Made by a program: the position numbers and the translations under genes. From Mycobacterium sp. 852002-50816_SCH5313054-b (GTDB lineage: Bacteria; Actinomycetota; Actinomycetes; Mycobacteriales; Mycobacteriaceae), in the NCBI RefSeq assembly GCF_001667185.1, contig NZ_LZIC01000044.1, positions 46,897-110,896 on the forward strand: a DNA stretch of 64,000 bases, in the 5' to 3' direction. Positions 38,761 through 46,738 of this stretch are shown here, one piece after another. Under the pieces are notes generated by a model. It was not told the DNA's origin and made no database searches. It was given only the letters and a program-made list of their open reading frames with translations. Numbering within the stretch: position 1 is the stretch's first letter; each line of letters opens with the position of its first letter.

Positions 38761-39651
38761 CTACGTGGTCTCGCCGGTGCGGGTGACTTCGTAGCCGAGC
38801 AGGCGCTCAGCTTCTTCGATACCGCCCTGCAGGTCGCCGACGGCGTTCATCTTGGACAGGTCCAGCCCGATCGTCACCAGCGTCAGCGCGATTTCCGAGG
38901 ACAGGCCGGTGATAATCACGCTCGCACCCATCAGGCCCGATGCGTCGACGGTCTGCACCAGGTGGTTGGCCACCGTGGAGTCGATCGTGGGCACACCGGT
39001 GATGTCGATGACGACGACCTTCGCACGGTTGGCCCGGATGGCTCTCAGCAGCTGTTCGGTGACCTGGCGGGCGCGCTGACTGTCCAGCACGCCGATGATC
39101 GGCAAGATCAGCAGCTGCTCGCGCACCTGCAGCACTGGAGTCGACAGCTCGCGGATCGCTTCCTGCTGCTGGCGGATGATGCGCTCGCGTTCCTGCACGA
39201 AGCTGACGCCCACCGTGTTGGCGATGCGGTTGGCCGCCGGCTCGTACGCGTCGAGCACGCGATTGAGCATCTCGAAGTCGGTCTGGTACTTCTCGAACAG
39301 CGAGCGGGCCAGCACGTCGCGCAGCAGCAAGACGATGCCGAGCACCTCGTCTGTCTCCACGCCCCGGGGGATGATGCGTTCCGACAGGTCGCGCGCGTAG
39401 GCCTGGAGGGCCTCGACGCTACCGGTCTCGAGCACCTCGACGTAGTTGTCGTAGACGGCGGTGGCCTCGGAGAAGAGCTCCTCGGGGGTCATCGCGGTGA
39501 GCAATTGCGCCTCGGTGATCCTGCGGGCCCATTCCTCCCGCAAGACGGTGCGGTTCTGGCGCAGGTGCTGGACCAGCTGGGGCAGCAGGCCCTCGCTGAC
39601 CGTCTGCGCGGCGGTGGTGGTGCTCGCGAAATCCGACGACGAATCTGACAT
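38761..39651 (-). CDS. rsbR: RsbR-like stressosome sensor
   Basis: 296 residues. The N-terminal half (about 15-160) is all-helical, a globin-like sensor without evident haem ligands. ELSTPVLQV places Thr171 where Bacillus RsbRA has Thr171; the C-terminal STAS domain (175-290) has DITGVPTIDSTVANHL, where Ser225 stands at the second regulatory position (Thr205 in RsbRA). ATG 39651 is preceded by GGGAGG; a longer frame to 39777 lacks homology. First gene of the rsbR-S-T-X-U operon, divergent from rsfB. Confidence 0.88.
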   Translation of the reverse strand: MSDSSSDFASTTTAAQTVSEGLLPQLVQHLRQNRTVLREEWARRITEAQLLTAMTPEELFSEATAVYDNYVEVLETGSVEALQAYARDLSERIIPRGVETDEVLGIVLLLRDVLARSLFEKYQTDFEMLNRVLDAYEPAANRIANTVGVSFVQERERIIRQQQEAIRELSTPVLQVREQLLILPIIGVLDSQRARQVTEQLLRAIRANRAKVVVIDITGVPTIDSTVANHLVQTVDASGLMGASVIITGLSSEIALTLVTIGLDLSKMNAVGDLQGGIEEAERLLGYEVTRTGETT

Positions 39652-39802
39652 CTGGCCTCCCGTTGCCCCGTCGCGCTCAGCAGTGCCTATGGGGAGACTA
39701 GTCTGGGTTATCGCGCCGCAAGTGTCGAGGGCATATTCTTCTCGCAGTTCGCACGGCAGGTTACGCTTGCACCACACTTACGCCCGGGACAAAGGATCGC
39801 CA

Positions 39803-40171
39803 TTGTCAGCTCCTGATTCGATTACTACGCTGGTTACCGACCACGATGGTGTGTCAGTGGTCAGCGTCAGCGGCGAAATCGATCTGGTCACCGCCCCGGC
39901 GCTCGAACAAGCCATCGGCGCGGTGCTCGCGGACGGCCCGACGGCACTGGTCATCGACCTTTCCGCGGTCGAGTTCCTCGGCTCGGTGGGCTTGAAGATC
40001 CTTGCGGCGACCTACGAAAAGCTCGGTAAATCCACCGAGTTCGGTGTGATCGCGCGGGGACCGGCGACCAGGAGACCGATACACCTGACCGGTCTGGACA
40101 AAACCTTTCCGCTGTACCCGACGCTGGACGACGCGTTGACCGCCGTCCGGGACGGCAACCTCAACCGCTGA
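39803..40171 (+). CDS. rsfB: RsfB, SigF anti-anti-sigma factor
   Basis: 122 residues from TTG 39803 (AAAGGA seven bases upstream), the exact length of Rv3687c. STAS domain with IDLSAVEFLGSVGLKILAAT; Ser61 is the regulatory phosphorylation site known for RsfB. Unphosphorylated RsfB binds the anti-sigma factor RsbW/UsfX and releases SigF. It is backbone, whereas the stressosome operon starting 150 bases away on the other strand is not part of the M. tuberculosis block as I recall it. Confidence 0.9.
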   Translation: MSAPDSITTLVTDHDGVSVVSVSGEIDLVTAPALEQAIGAVLADGPTALVIDLSAVEFLGSVGLKILAATYEKLGKSTEFGVIARGPATRRPIHLTGLDKTFPLYPTLDDALTAVRDGNLNR

Positions 40172-40178
40172 AGATCAG

Positions 40179-40213
40179 GCGGCCGCGAGCCTTTCCTGTT
40201 GCTTCGCGGCCGC
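40179..40213 (+). terminator. Hairpin after rsfB
   Basis: GCGGCCGCGA (40179-40188) and TCGCGGCCGC (40204-40213) form a perfect 10-bp GC-rich stem with a 15-base loop, eight bases after the rsfB stop. There is no T tract, as is common for mycobacterial hairpin terminators. The next gene starts 20 bases later. Confidence 0.5.
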
Positions 40214-40232
40214 TGCTGCGAGGATCACCACC

Positions 40233-40733
40233 ATGGACGTCGATCACCCCGAGGACGACCAGCAGTGGGATCGCCATGAGCGCGGCGAGACGGAAATTGA
40301 ACGGCTGGACCGCAATTGGACCAGCCTGCTGCAGGAGCTGCGCGTGGTGCAGACCGGGGTCCAGCTCCTCACCGGCTTCCTGTTGACGCTGCCGTTCCAG
40401 CAGCGCTTCAGCGTCCTGAACGACCAGATGCGGTTCGTATACCTGGGGACGGTCGCCTGTTCGGTGGGTGCCACGGTGCTGCTGGTCGCCCCGGTCGGCA
40501 TTCACCGGCTGCTGTTCCGGCGGCACCGCCTGCAAGTCCTGGTGTCGGCCGCACACCGGTGCGCCTACGCCGGGCTGGCCCTGCTCGGCACGGCCCTGAC
40601 GGGTGTGACGGTGATCGTTTTCGCCTCGGTGGCCGGAAACCGGGCGGCGTTGATAGCGGGAGTCTGTGCGCTGGCGCTGTTTACGTTCTTTTGGTGGGTA
40701 TTGCCGCTACTGCTTCGAACCCGCGGTATGTAG
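40233..40733 (+). CDS. DUF6328 family membrane protein
   Basis: 166 residues. A hydrophilic N-terminus rich in Asp/Glu/His is followed by ERLDRNWTSLLQELRVVQTG and then QLLTGFLLTLPFQQRF, the family signature, and four membrane helices (about 72-92, 106-126 and two more up to 160). Function unknown; widespread in actinobacteria. Its 3' end overlaps the convergent HAD gene by 27 bases. Confidence 0.8.
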   Translation: MDVDHPEDDQQWDRHERGETEIERLDRNWTSLLQELRVVQTGVQLLTGFLLTLPFQQRFSVLNDQMRFVYLGTVACSVGATVLLVAPVGIHRLLFRRHRLQVLVSAAHRCAYAGLALLGTALTGVTVIVFASVAGNRAALIAGVCALALFTFFWWVLPLLLRTRGM

Positions 40734-41411
40734 CTCGGCGATGCGGGTGAACCCCAAATGATCGAGGAGGTCCTGCGGATCCGCAAAAATCGGTGACGCG
40801 CCCGCCGCCTCCAATTCGGCGCTGGAGATGCCGCCGCTCAACACCCCGATGCACGGCAATCCCGCGGCCCCCGCGGCCTGCGCGTCCCACACGGCGTCGC
40901 CGACGAACACCGCGTGGTCGGCGTCCACGCCGGCCCGGTCCAGCGCGACCTGCACGATGCCGGGCTCGGGTTTGGCGGTGTCGACATCCTGCGACGACGT
41001 CGTTTCGGCGATGACGTCGTCGCAGTCGAGCGCTTTGAGCAGCGCCTTGAGTTCGTCGTCGGGGGCCGAGCTGGCCAGCACTACTTGCAGTCCGAGGCCG
41101 GCGACGTGCCGCAGCACCTCGCGGGCGCCGGGCAGCGGTGCCAACAGGGGTAGGAGGTCGCGGTAGTACCGGCTGTGGCCATCGCTGAGCCGCTCCTGCA
41201 CATCGTCCGGCGCGTCACCGGACAGGGTCCGCACCAACTTGGAGCCGTCCATGCCGATGCAACGGTGAATCTTCCACGCGGCGACCGGCATTTTTTCATC
41301 GTCGAAGGCGCGCTGCCAGGCATAGACGTGCAGATAGTTGGAATCGACCAGAGTTCCGTCGACGTCGAACAGGACGGCGGGGGTGCCCCGGCCGGGCTTC
41401 GCGGTTGTCAT
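40707..41411 (-). CDS. HAD-superfamily hydrolase
   Basis: 234 residues. VLFDVDGTLVDSNYLH (motif I with both aspartates), VVLASSAPDDELK (motif II Ser), KPEPG (motif III Lys) and VFVGDAVWDAQAAGAAGLP (motif IV) are complete, so it should be an active phosphatase of the phosphoglycolate phosphatase/beta-phosphoglucomutase type with a helical cap. Substrate unknown. ATG 41411 chosen because the family start lies a few residues before motif I. Confidence 0.88.
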   Translation of the reverse strand: MTTAKPGRGTPAVLFDVDGTLVDSNYLHVYAWQRAFDDEKMPVAAWKIHRCIGMDGSKLVRTLSGDAPDDVQERLSDGHSRYYRDLLPLLAPLPGAREVLRHVAGLGLQVVLASSAPDDELKALLKALDCDDVIAETTSSQDVDTAKPEPGIVQVALDRAGVDADHAVFVGDAVWDAQAAGAAGLPCIGVLSGGISSAELEAAGASPIFADPQDLLDHLGFTRIAELHTAGSKQ

Positions 41412-41578
41412 GTGCGCGGCATACCCGCGCCGGGGCGGGTCGACACCGGCGGATTTGGCCCCGTCGGTCGACGGGTGGGCGACCATGAGACCGCAGCCGA
41501 CGGCCGAATCCCGAAATCGTTGAACTGTCGTACCGCGCGAATCGTTTTGATACACAAGATCTCTTACGAGGAGTGAAG

Positions 41579-41891
41579 TTGAATACCCACAACAGAGACC
41601 CGGTTTGATCACGCACGTACGTCCCGTCAGCACGCCGGCGAAACGTTCATCTACGGGCCCCACGCCCCTGGTGTGGCCGGGGCGGCGGCCGCCGTCGTCG
41701 CTCTGGTAATCGGCTTGTGCGCCTTCGGTACTCAGCACCTGGCGGCCGGTTCGACCGCGGTAATCGTGGCCGCACTGCTGGGTACCGTGGCGGCGGTCTG
41801 GATGCTGCGTAGCCACCGTGAGGTCCGCGCCGCCGAGCTGCGTTGGCACGCCGGGAATTCCGACAGACCCGCGCCCCCGCCGGCCAGCTGA
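41579..41891 (+). pseudogene. UsfY-like membrane protein gene with a single-base frameshift
   Basis: TTG 41579, preceded by GAGGAG, reads NTHNRDPV and hits TGA at 41606. In the +1 frame the sequence continues DHARTSRQHAGETFIYGPHA and two membrane helices to 41891. UsfY (the protein encoded beside sigF in M. tuberculosis) has an RDPVDHxRTTRPxAGE motif, so removing one T from GGTTTGAT (41602-41609) restores a continuous family protein. This is either a true frameshift or a sequencing error at a short T run. A downstream GTG at 41673 would give only a truncated helix pair. Confidence 0.6.
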
Positions 41892-41909
41892 CCGGCGGCG
41901 AGCCAAGAG

Positions 41910-41935
41910 GTTTAATTTTCGGCCTGACCGGGTAA
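41910..41935 (+). promoter_or_regulatory. SigF-like promoter of the small membrane protein gene
   Basis: GTTT (41910-41913, GGTTT with the preceding G), 16-base spacer, GGGTAA (41930-41935). The ATG at 41945 follows after nine bases, giving an almost leaderless transcript. Confidence 0.5.
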
Positions 41936-41944
41936 AACGTCGGA

Positions 41945-42217
41945 ATGCTCGACACGTCTGACACGCTGCACGCCGGAATCGATTTCGGCGTCCCCGGCCG
42001 GGTGGCTGCGGCGCTGTGGGCGCTGGGCGTCCTGGCCGGCGTGCTGGCGCTGCTGACCGGGCACGCCGGGTTGGCCATCGCGGGGCTGGTATTGGCCGTC
42101 GCGGCGCCATGGGTGGGGCTGGCCTGGGTGTCGCATAGCCGCCGCCGGCCCGTCGGATCCGCGTGGGCCGCCGGTTCAGCGCCGCTGCTCAGCGGGCCGA
42201 TCCGCCTGCGCAGCTGA
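41945..42217 (+). CDS. Small two-helix membrane protein
   Basis: 90 residues with hydrophobic helices at about 19-41 and 44-64 and a basic end (SHSRRRP), so the C-terminus is probably cytosolic. No family recognised beyond general similarity to small stress-induced membrane proteins. Context (UsfY-like remnant upstream, SigF-like promoter, rsfB nearby) suggests a general-stress role, an inference only. Confidence 0.6.
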   Translation: MLDTSDTLHAGIDFGVPGRVAAALWALGVLAGVLALLTGHAGLAIAGLVLAVAAPWVGLAWVSHSRRRPVGSAWAAGSAPLLSGPIRLRS

Positions 42218-42366
42218 ACCAAGCGAGGCCGAAAGGCGTCTATTGTCATGCCCGCAAATTTTTTGGCCTGGATTAGGTGTGGCGTACGCGCGATTGGGGT
42301 ATCGACTGAGCCACGGGTAAGTACAGGCAAGTGCGGCAACCCGTTGTTCAGCAGGAAGGAACGCCC

Positions 42367-42666
42367 ATGGCGACCGCAAGCGATTATGACGCACGCCGCG
42401 TAGCCGATGTCGAGACCCAGGACCCGTCCGCGCTCCGCGAGCTGGCCACTCTGCCCGCCTCGTCCACCACGGTTGTCGACGAGGACCCCAACGACGTGCT
42501 CTTCTTCGAGTTGCCGGGTGCGGACCTGTCGAGTGAAGAGCTGTCGGTAACGGTGATTCCCCAGCGGGCCGACGAGTTCACTTGCTCGAGCTGCTTTTTA
42601 GTGCAACACCGCAGCCGGATGCGCAAGTCGGGCTCGGGACTTCCGGTCTGCGCCGACTGCGCCTGA
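42367..42666 (+). CDS. DUF4193 domain protein
   Basis: 99 residues. ATASDYDARRVADVETQDPS opens it, FFELPGADLSSEELSV and ADEFTCSSCFLVQHRSRM are the DUF4193 signature, and CxxC pairs at FTCSSC and PVCADC probably bind zinc. Soluble actinobacterial protein of unknown function, possibly nucleic-acid or RNA polymerase associated. ATG 42367 has GGAAGGA upstream. Confidence 0.85.
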   Translation: MATASDYDARRVADVETQDPSALRELATLPASSTTVVDEDPNDVLFFELPGADLSSEELSVTVIPQRADEFTCSSCFLVQHRSRMRKSGSGLPVCADCA

Positions 42667-42700
42667 CACCGGGGCCGGGGCCGGGGACCGGCCACGCACC

Positions 42701-44110
42701 TTGACCAACCCGAGGCACCGTGTTTCTGTCGTCAACGTGGCAGCCTCCGCGATCCGTCCGGACGGTAAGCCGGATGCCTTGAGCCCGCCGCCGGGCCTGC
42801 CCGCTCCGCGCGCGCTTCGCTCGGCTTTCGCCGCTGTGTACGCGGTCGCCTACCTCGTCGGCGGCGAGCGCCGGATGCTGCGACTGATCCGTCGATACGG
42901 GCCGATCATGACGATGCCCATTCTGAGCCTGGGCAATGTCGCGATCGTGTCCGACCCGGAACTGGTCAAGCAGGTGTTCACCGCGCCGGCGGACGTGCTG
43001 CTCGGCGGCGAGGGTGTGGGTCCGGCGGCGGCAATCTACGGGTCGGGATCGATGTTCGTGCAGGAGGAGCCCGAACATCTGCGGCGGCGGAAACTGCTGA
43101 CGCCCCCGCTGCATGGCGCCGCGCTGAGCAGTTACGTGCCGATCATGGAGAACTGCGCCCGCGCGGCGTTGCACGGCTGGCCCGTCGAGCGCCCGTTCGA
43201 GATGCTGAAGGCGGCGCGGGCGCTGACCCTGGACGTGATCGTCAGGGTGATCTTCGGAGTCGACGATCCCGACGAGGTTCGGCGACTGGGGCGGCCCTTC
43301 GAGGGTCTCCTGAACCTCGGTGTCTCAGAGCAATTGACCCTCCGCTATGCGCTGCGCCATCTCGGTGCGTTGCGGGTATGGCCGCGGCGCGCACGAGCCA
43401 ACCGGGAGATCGACGACGTCGTCATGCCGCTCATCGCGCGGCGGCGAAACGACCCGCACCTCGGCGAGCAGCTCGACATCCTCGCGTTGCTGATGTGCGC
43501 CCGCGGCGAAGATGGAGAGCGGTTGTCCGACAGCGAGATTCGCGACGACCTGATCACCCTGATGCTGGCGGGGCACGAAACCACCGCTACCACGCTGGCG
43601 TGGGTCTTCGACCTGCTGTTGCATCACCCCGAGGCGCTACGACGCGTGCAAGCCGAAGCGCTGAGTGGGGAGGAGGCTTTCACCACCGCGGTGATCCACG
43701 AGACGCTGCGGGTCCGGCCGCCCGCCCCGTTCACGGCTCGCGTTGCCGCGCAACCGTTTCCGGTCGGCGGCTACCTCGTCGCCGCCGGCACGCGCATCGT
43801 TGTTCACATCATCGCGATCAACCGCAACCCGGCCACGTACGAGCACCCGAACGAGTTCCGGCCGGAGCGGTTCCTGGGCAGCCGGCCCGAAACCTATGCG
43901 TGGGTGCCGTTCGGCGGTGGGGTGAAACGCTGTCTGGGTGCGGCGTTCTCGCTGCGGGAGTTGATCACCGTGCTGCACACGCTGCTGCGCGAGGGAGAGT
44001 TCAGCGCCGTCGACGACGAGCCCGAGAGGATCGTGCGGCGCTCCATCATGCTGGCGCCGCGCTACGGCACCCGGGTGCGGCTGCGCCCGATCCAGGCGGG
44101 CACGCGCTAG
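42701..44110 (+). CDS. Cytochrome P450 (CYP137-like)
   Basis: 469 residues from TTG 42701. AGHETTATTLAWVFDLLL is the oxygen-activation I helix, HETLRVRPP contains the ExxR motif, and FGGGVKRCLGAAFSLREL holds the haem Cys ligand. In M. tuberculosis the gene in this order is cyp137 (Rv3685c). It would hydroxylate a hydrophobic substrate using ferredoxin electrons; substrate unknown and no ferredoxin gene is adjacent. Confidence 0.9.
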   Translation: MTNPRHRVSVVNVAASAIRPDGKPDALSPPPGLPAPRALRSAFAAVYAVAYLVGGERRMLRLIRRYGPIMTMPILSLGNVAIVSDPELVKQVFTAPADVLLGGEGVGPAAAIYGSGSMFVQEEPEHLRRRKLLTPPLHGAALSSYVPIMENCARAALHGWPVERPFEMLKAARALTLDVIVRVIFGVDDPDEVRRLGRPFEGLLNLGVSEQLTLRYALRHLGALRVWPRRARANREIDDVVMPLIARRRNDPHLGEQLDILALLMCARGEDGERLSDSEIRDDLITLMLAGHETTATTLAWVFDLLLHHPEALRRVQAEALSGEEAFTTAVIHETLRVRPPAPFTARVAAQPFPVGGYLVAAGTRIVVHIIAINRNPATYEHPNEFRPERFLGSRPETYAWVPFGGGVKRCLGAAFSLRELITVLHTLLREGEFSAVDDEPERIVRRSIMLAPRYGTRVRLRPIQAGTR

Positions 44111-44200
44111 CGGTGCGCCGTCCCCTTTTGCGCCTGCGCCGGATTGTCGCACCCATCCGCTAGGTTCATCGGCGAGTCCGTGCCGTCACCGTGAGGGGTC

Positions 44201-44785
44201 ATGGAGAAGATACTCGGGTCCTTTCTGCTGCTGGGGTTCGCTTTCCCTTGGTTTTTCACCCAGCGCGCGACCGGCAGCGTGGTCGCGGGGTTCTCGGCGG
44301 GACTGGGCGGCCTGGTCTTGACGGTGGTCGCGCTGCTGTGGCTCGGTGTGCAGCGGGACCATTACCGGGCCGAGCGGCAGCGGCGGCGCGACCTGCGGTA
44401 CGCGATGTCGGATCTCGCGGCCGTCGATGACATATCGGGGGTCGAGTTCGAAGGCTTTGTCGCGGCGCAGCTTCGGACCGTCGGGTGGGGCGTCACGCAC
44501 ACCGCCAGCACCGGTGATTACGGCGTGGACCTGGTCGCCCAGAAACAGGGCACGCGCATGGCGGTCCAGTGCAAGCGCCAGGCGAAGGCGGTCGGTGTGG
44601 CCGCCGTCCAACAGGTCGTCTCCGGCGCGCGGCAGCACGGCTGCAACCGGGCGGTCGTGGTGACCAACCAGGCGTTCACCAAGGCGGCTCGCCAATTGGC
44701 GACCACCCACCGTTGCCGCCTGGTCGGGCGCGAGCAACTGCACATCTGGGTCCGGGTCGAGCAGCCTAGCCGCGGCGCCCGCTGA
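44201..44785 (+). CDS. Membrane-anchored Mrr-like nuclease domain protein
   Basis: 194 residues: two N-terminal membrane helices (about 4-22 and 27-50), a basic stretch, then a PD-(D/E)xK restriction endonuclease fold of the Mrr type: FEGFVAAQLRTVGWGV, GDYGVDLVAQ with the catalytic Asp, and VQCKRQ with the Gln-x-Lys. Such proteins cleave foreign or modified DNA at the membrane, but the cellular role is unproven. It lies between the P450 gene and a low-GC membrane gene, 1.2 kb outside the left att repeat. Confidence 0.8.
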   Translation: MEKILGSFLLLGFAFPWFFTQRATGSVVAGFSAGLGGLVLTVVALLWLGVQRDHYRAERQRRRDLRYAMSDLAAVDDISGVEFEGFVAAQLRTVGWGVTHTASTGDYGVDLVAQKQGTRMAVQCKRQAKAVGVAAVQQVVSGARQHGCNRAVVVTNQAFTKAARQLATTHRCRLVGREQLHIWVRVEQPSRGAR

Positions 44786-44918
44786 ACTGCGCGCGTCCGC
44801 GCAGTGGTGGGCACGATTCCCGCCGATCCCCGCAGCACCGACCATTCCCATGCTCTCCTTGTTGGGCTTAGATTCAAGGCCCAGCGCAAGCAGAACACTG
44901 AGCTAGGGGAAGGACAAG

Positions 44919-45956
44919 ATGCTTACTACGAGCGTGGCCGAGGCCATGGAATTGTCTGACACCTGCAGATCGGAACAATTGCCATGGAGCATCATCGCGA
45001 CATCAGGGCCAAATTCTACGCTGGCCACCGTTCTTGCCGGATTTATGATGTCAGTGATGGCCATCCTACTTGGCAGAGAAGGACCAGGAGAATTACGTGA
45101 TGCCAAGATTGCCCATACGCTGGCATTATTTGGATCGGGCGTCCTTATACTTGGACTTGATGCTTTTCTATTCGGGAACATAAACGCGCTAGCGGGACCG
45201 AAGGGCGGATGCGCAATTGCCTGGACCGAGGCCATGCCAGCGACAAGTATGCTGATGGTCGGGTCGTGCCTGATGGTTGCCGGCCTTGCATGGGTTTTGG
45301 CGCAGTATTTCGTGTCGCGGGGTATCTGGAGCGCAGGGTCCGACGGGAAACTCGATGCGCCCACTAAATGGAAACTTCGCCTTCCCGGAATCCTTACTGG
45401 AGCCGTAATTGTCACGACCGCACCACTGGTCGTCTTAACAGTTCTTATGTACATCAACTTTATGAACTTATATTTCGATCACGATATATCCTTGCTTTCG
45501 TTCCGGATCGCTTTGTTAACTATCTTGGGCGCCTATGTGATCGCAATATCATGTATTATCACGCATAAGACTCGGCTATTGATACGGTATGTCGAGGAGA
45601 AGATGTCTGAACGCGCGGAACGGGCGCGACAACCGTTAGAAGACGAAGAACCGCTGAAACTCAACTCAGATCTTCCTGCGCTCGCGTGGACCTTGATCTC
45701 TGCGGTCGTGCTGGCGGTCGTCGGCGCGTTGTTCGCGGGTTTGGTGGGTGAGCATGGGCCGTTCGTTCACGCAAACAAAGCACCGGGCGAGTGTTGGATC
45801 TACGTTGGCGTCGCGCTGGCAGTGGTCCCGATCGCCATCCCAATCGCGATTGCCCTAGCCGTACCATCGGCGCCGGAAAGCTGGACGCCGACTCGCCAGG
45901 GTCCGTTGCAGGCTACTGCAGGCAAGCTGCGGGCCGGGACCCAGCAACGCCCCTAG
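44919..45956 (+). CDS. Polytopic membrane protein, unknown function
   Basis: 345 residues with about seven hydrophobic segments (about 35-52, 65-85, 105-130, 155-180, 190-212, 257-280, 292-315). The first two thirds are clearly poorer in GC than the neighbourhood (many TTA, ATA and TAT codons), a sign of recent transfer, while the last third is GC rich. No family recognised. It ends 43 bases from the left att repeat of the island, so it may be an older insertion at the same tRNA hotspot. Confidence 0.7.
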   Translation: MLTTSVAEAMELSDTCRSEQLPWSIIATSGPNSTLATVLAGFMMSVMAILLGREGPGELRDAKIAHTLALFGSGVLILGLDAFLFGNINALAGPKGGCAIAWTEAMPATSMLMVGSCLMVAGLAWVLAQYFVSRGIWSAGSDGKLDAPTKWKLRLPGILTGAVIVTTAPLVVLTVLMYINFMNLYFDHDISLLSFRIALLTILGAYVIAISCIITHKTRLLIRYVEEKMSERAERARQPLEDEEPLKLNSDLPALAWTLISAVVLAVVGALFAGLVGEHGPFVHANKAPGECWIYVGVALAVVPIAIPIAIALAVPSAPESWTPTRQGPLQATAGKLRAGTQQRP

Positions 45957-45999
45957 CCGCAATCGCTCTCAGCAGCCCTGACCTGCTATCAGGCTCTTT

Positions 46000-46045
46000 G
46001 AGTCGGGGTGGCGGGATTCGAACCCACGGCCTCTTCGTCCCGAAC
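46000..46045. repeat. attL: 46-bp tRNA-Pro 3'-half duplicate
   Basis: These 46 bases are identical to 61701-61746, which covers the 3' end to anticodon loop of the intact tRNA-Pro. Here the sequence after the repeat does not complete a tRNA, so it is the displaced 3' fragment left by integration. It marks the left border of a 15.7 kb island. Confidence 0.92.
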
Positions 46046-46520
46046 TCTACGTACTGGGCGTTTGGAGCGGTTGACCACGTTGGGTGGGCTGAGAATTCGC
46101 ATGTCAGAGCGTTGGGACAGTTGCTCGGTGACGAGCGTTATCGGAGCTACTGCGGACGCACTGCGGACGGGCAACCGCATATGTCAAAGAGCTGGTCCGC
46201 GGCTTGGGAAGTCGATTCCTGGCGTCCGTCCGCGTACCACGCCGTACGCCCGGCAGTCGCCTCAGTCGGGTACGACCGATCCGCCGGGGTATGTCCACCG
46301 TCGAGTGTTCGATTGTCGAGTTTTACACCCACCCCTTATGGCCCTGGGCCTGGGCCGCTAGTCGGCTCCCAGCCGGAGGTCGCACAGCGTCTTGAGCAGA
46401 TCATTTCGGTGGGCTGCGAGATCAAGGCACTGACGACGATCCGAACATCGTTTACCCGGTCGACGGAGTGGTGATCCGGGCGACGGATGAGCGCGCCGAG
46501 ATCGGAACATCATCCCGCGC
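46046..46520. other. Gene-poor left end of the island
   Basis: No convincing gene. Open frames here are short, lack ribosome sites and overlap the tRNA fragment. The only structured feature is a pair of CTGCGGACG direct repeats (46150-46169). Stretches with codon-like composition suggest decayed genes. Confidence 0.5.
46150..46169. repeat. Paired CTGCGGACG direct repeats, left end
   Basis: CTGCGGACG at 46150-46158 and 46161-46169 (11-bp period), about 105 bases inside attL. The same pair with the same period occurs near the right end at 61612-61631. They could be arm-type integrase binding sites; alternatively the left copy is a relic of an earlier integrase 3' end, because about 24 of 25 bases match the end of the present integrase gene. 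Confidence 0.5.
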
Positions 46521-46679
46521 ATGGCCAACGCAACGTCGTTCCCCACGGTCATGTCTCTGATCGGCGAGCCGCCGGGGTTCGGCACGCGGACGGTCACCCG
46601 CCGCAAGGAGATCGCCAAGGCGTTGAACGACCTAAGGGCGCACTTCTTGCTGCGCCCGCCGCCGCGCGATTCAGCCTAA
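46521..46679 (+). CDS. Short hypothetical ORF
   Basis: 52 codons beginning ANATSFPTVMSLIGEPPGFG and ending LLRPPPRDSA. There is no strong ribosome site. The composition is coding-like, but it may be only the C-terminal fragment of a lost gene. No family recognised. Confidence 0.3.
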   Translation: MANATSFPTVMSLIGEPPGFGTRTVTRRKEIAKALNDLRAHFLLRPPPRDSA

Positions 46680-46738
46680 CCGTTCAACGTCAAGGGCGGC
46701 ATCATCTACACGGTGGTGTCGCCCTTGACCATCCGGAA

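Noticed and set aside
42278..42302. SigF-like promoter before the DUF4193 gene (GTGT-N16-GGGTAT)
   Set aside because: The -35 element deviates from GTTT and the distance to the gene is long; too weak to list.
46000..46075. Second tRNA-Pro gene
   Set aside because: Only the 3' half is present; sequence after the anticodon loop does not pair, so it is an att duplicate.
46008..46361. 117-codon open frame starting MAGFEPTASSSRT
   Set aside because: Typical spurious frame running out of a tRNA 3' end; no ribosome site and no family.
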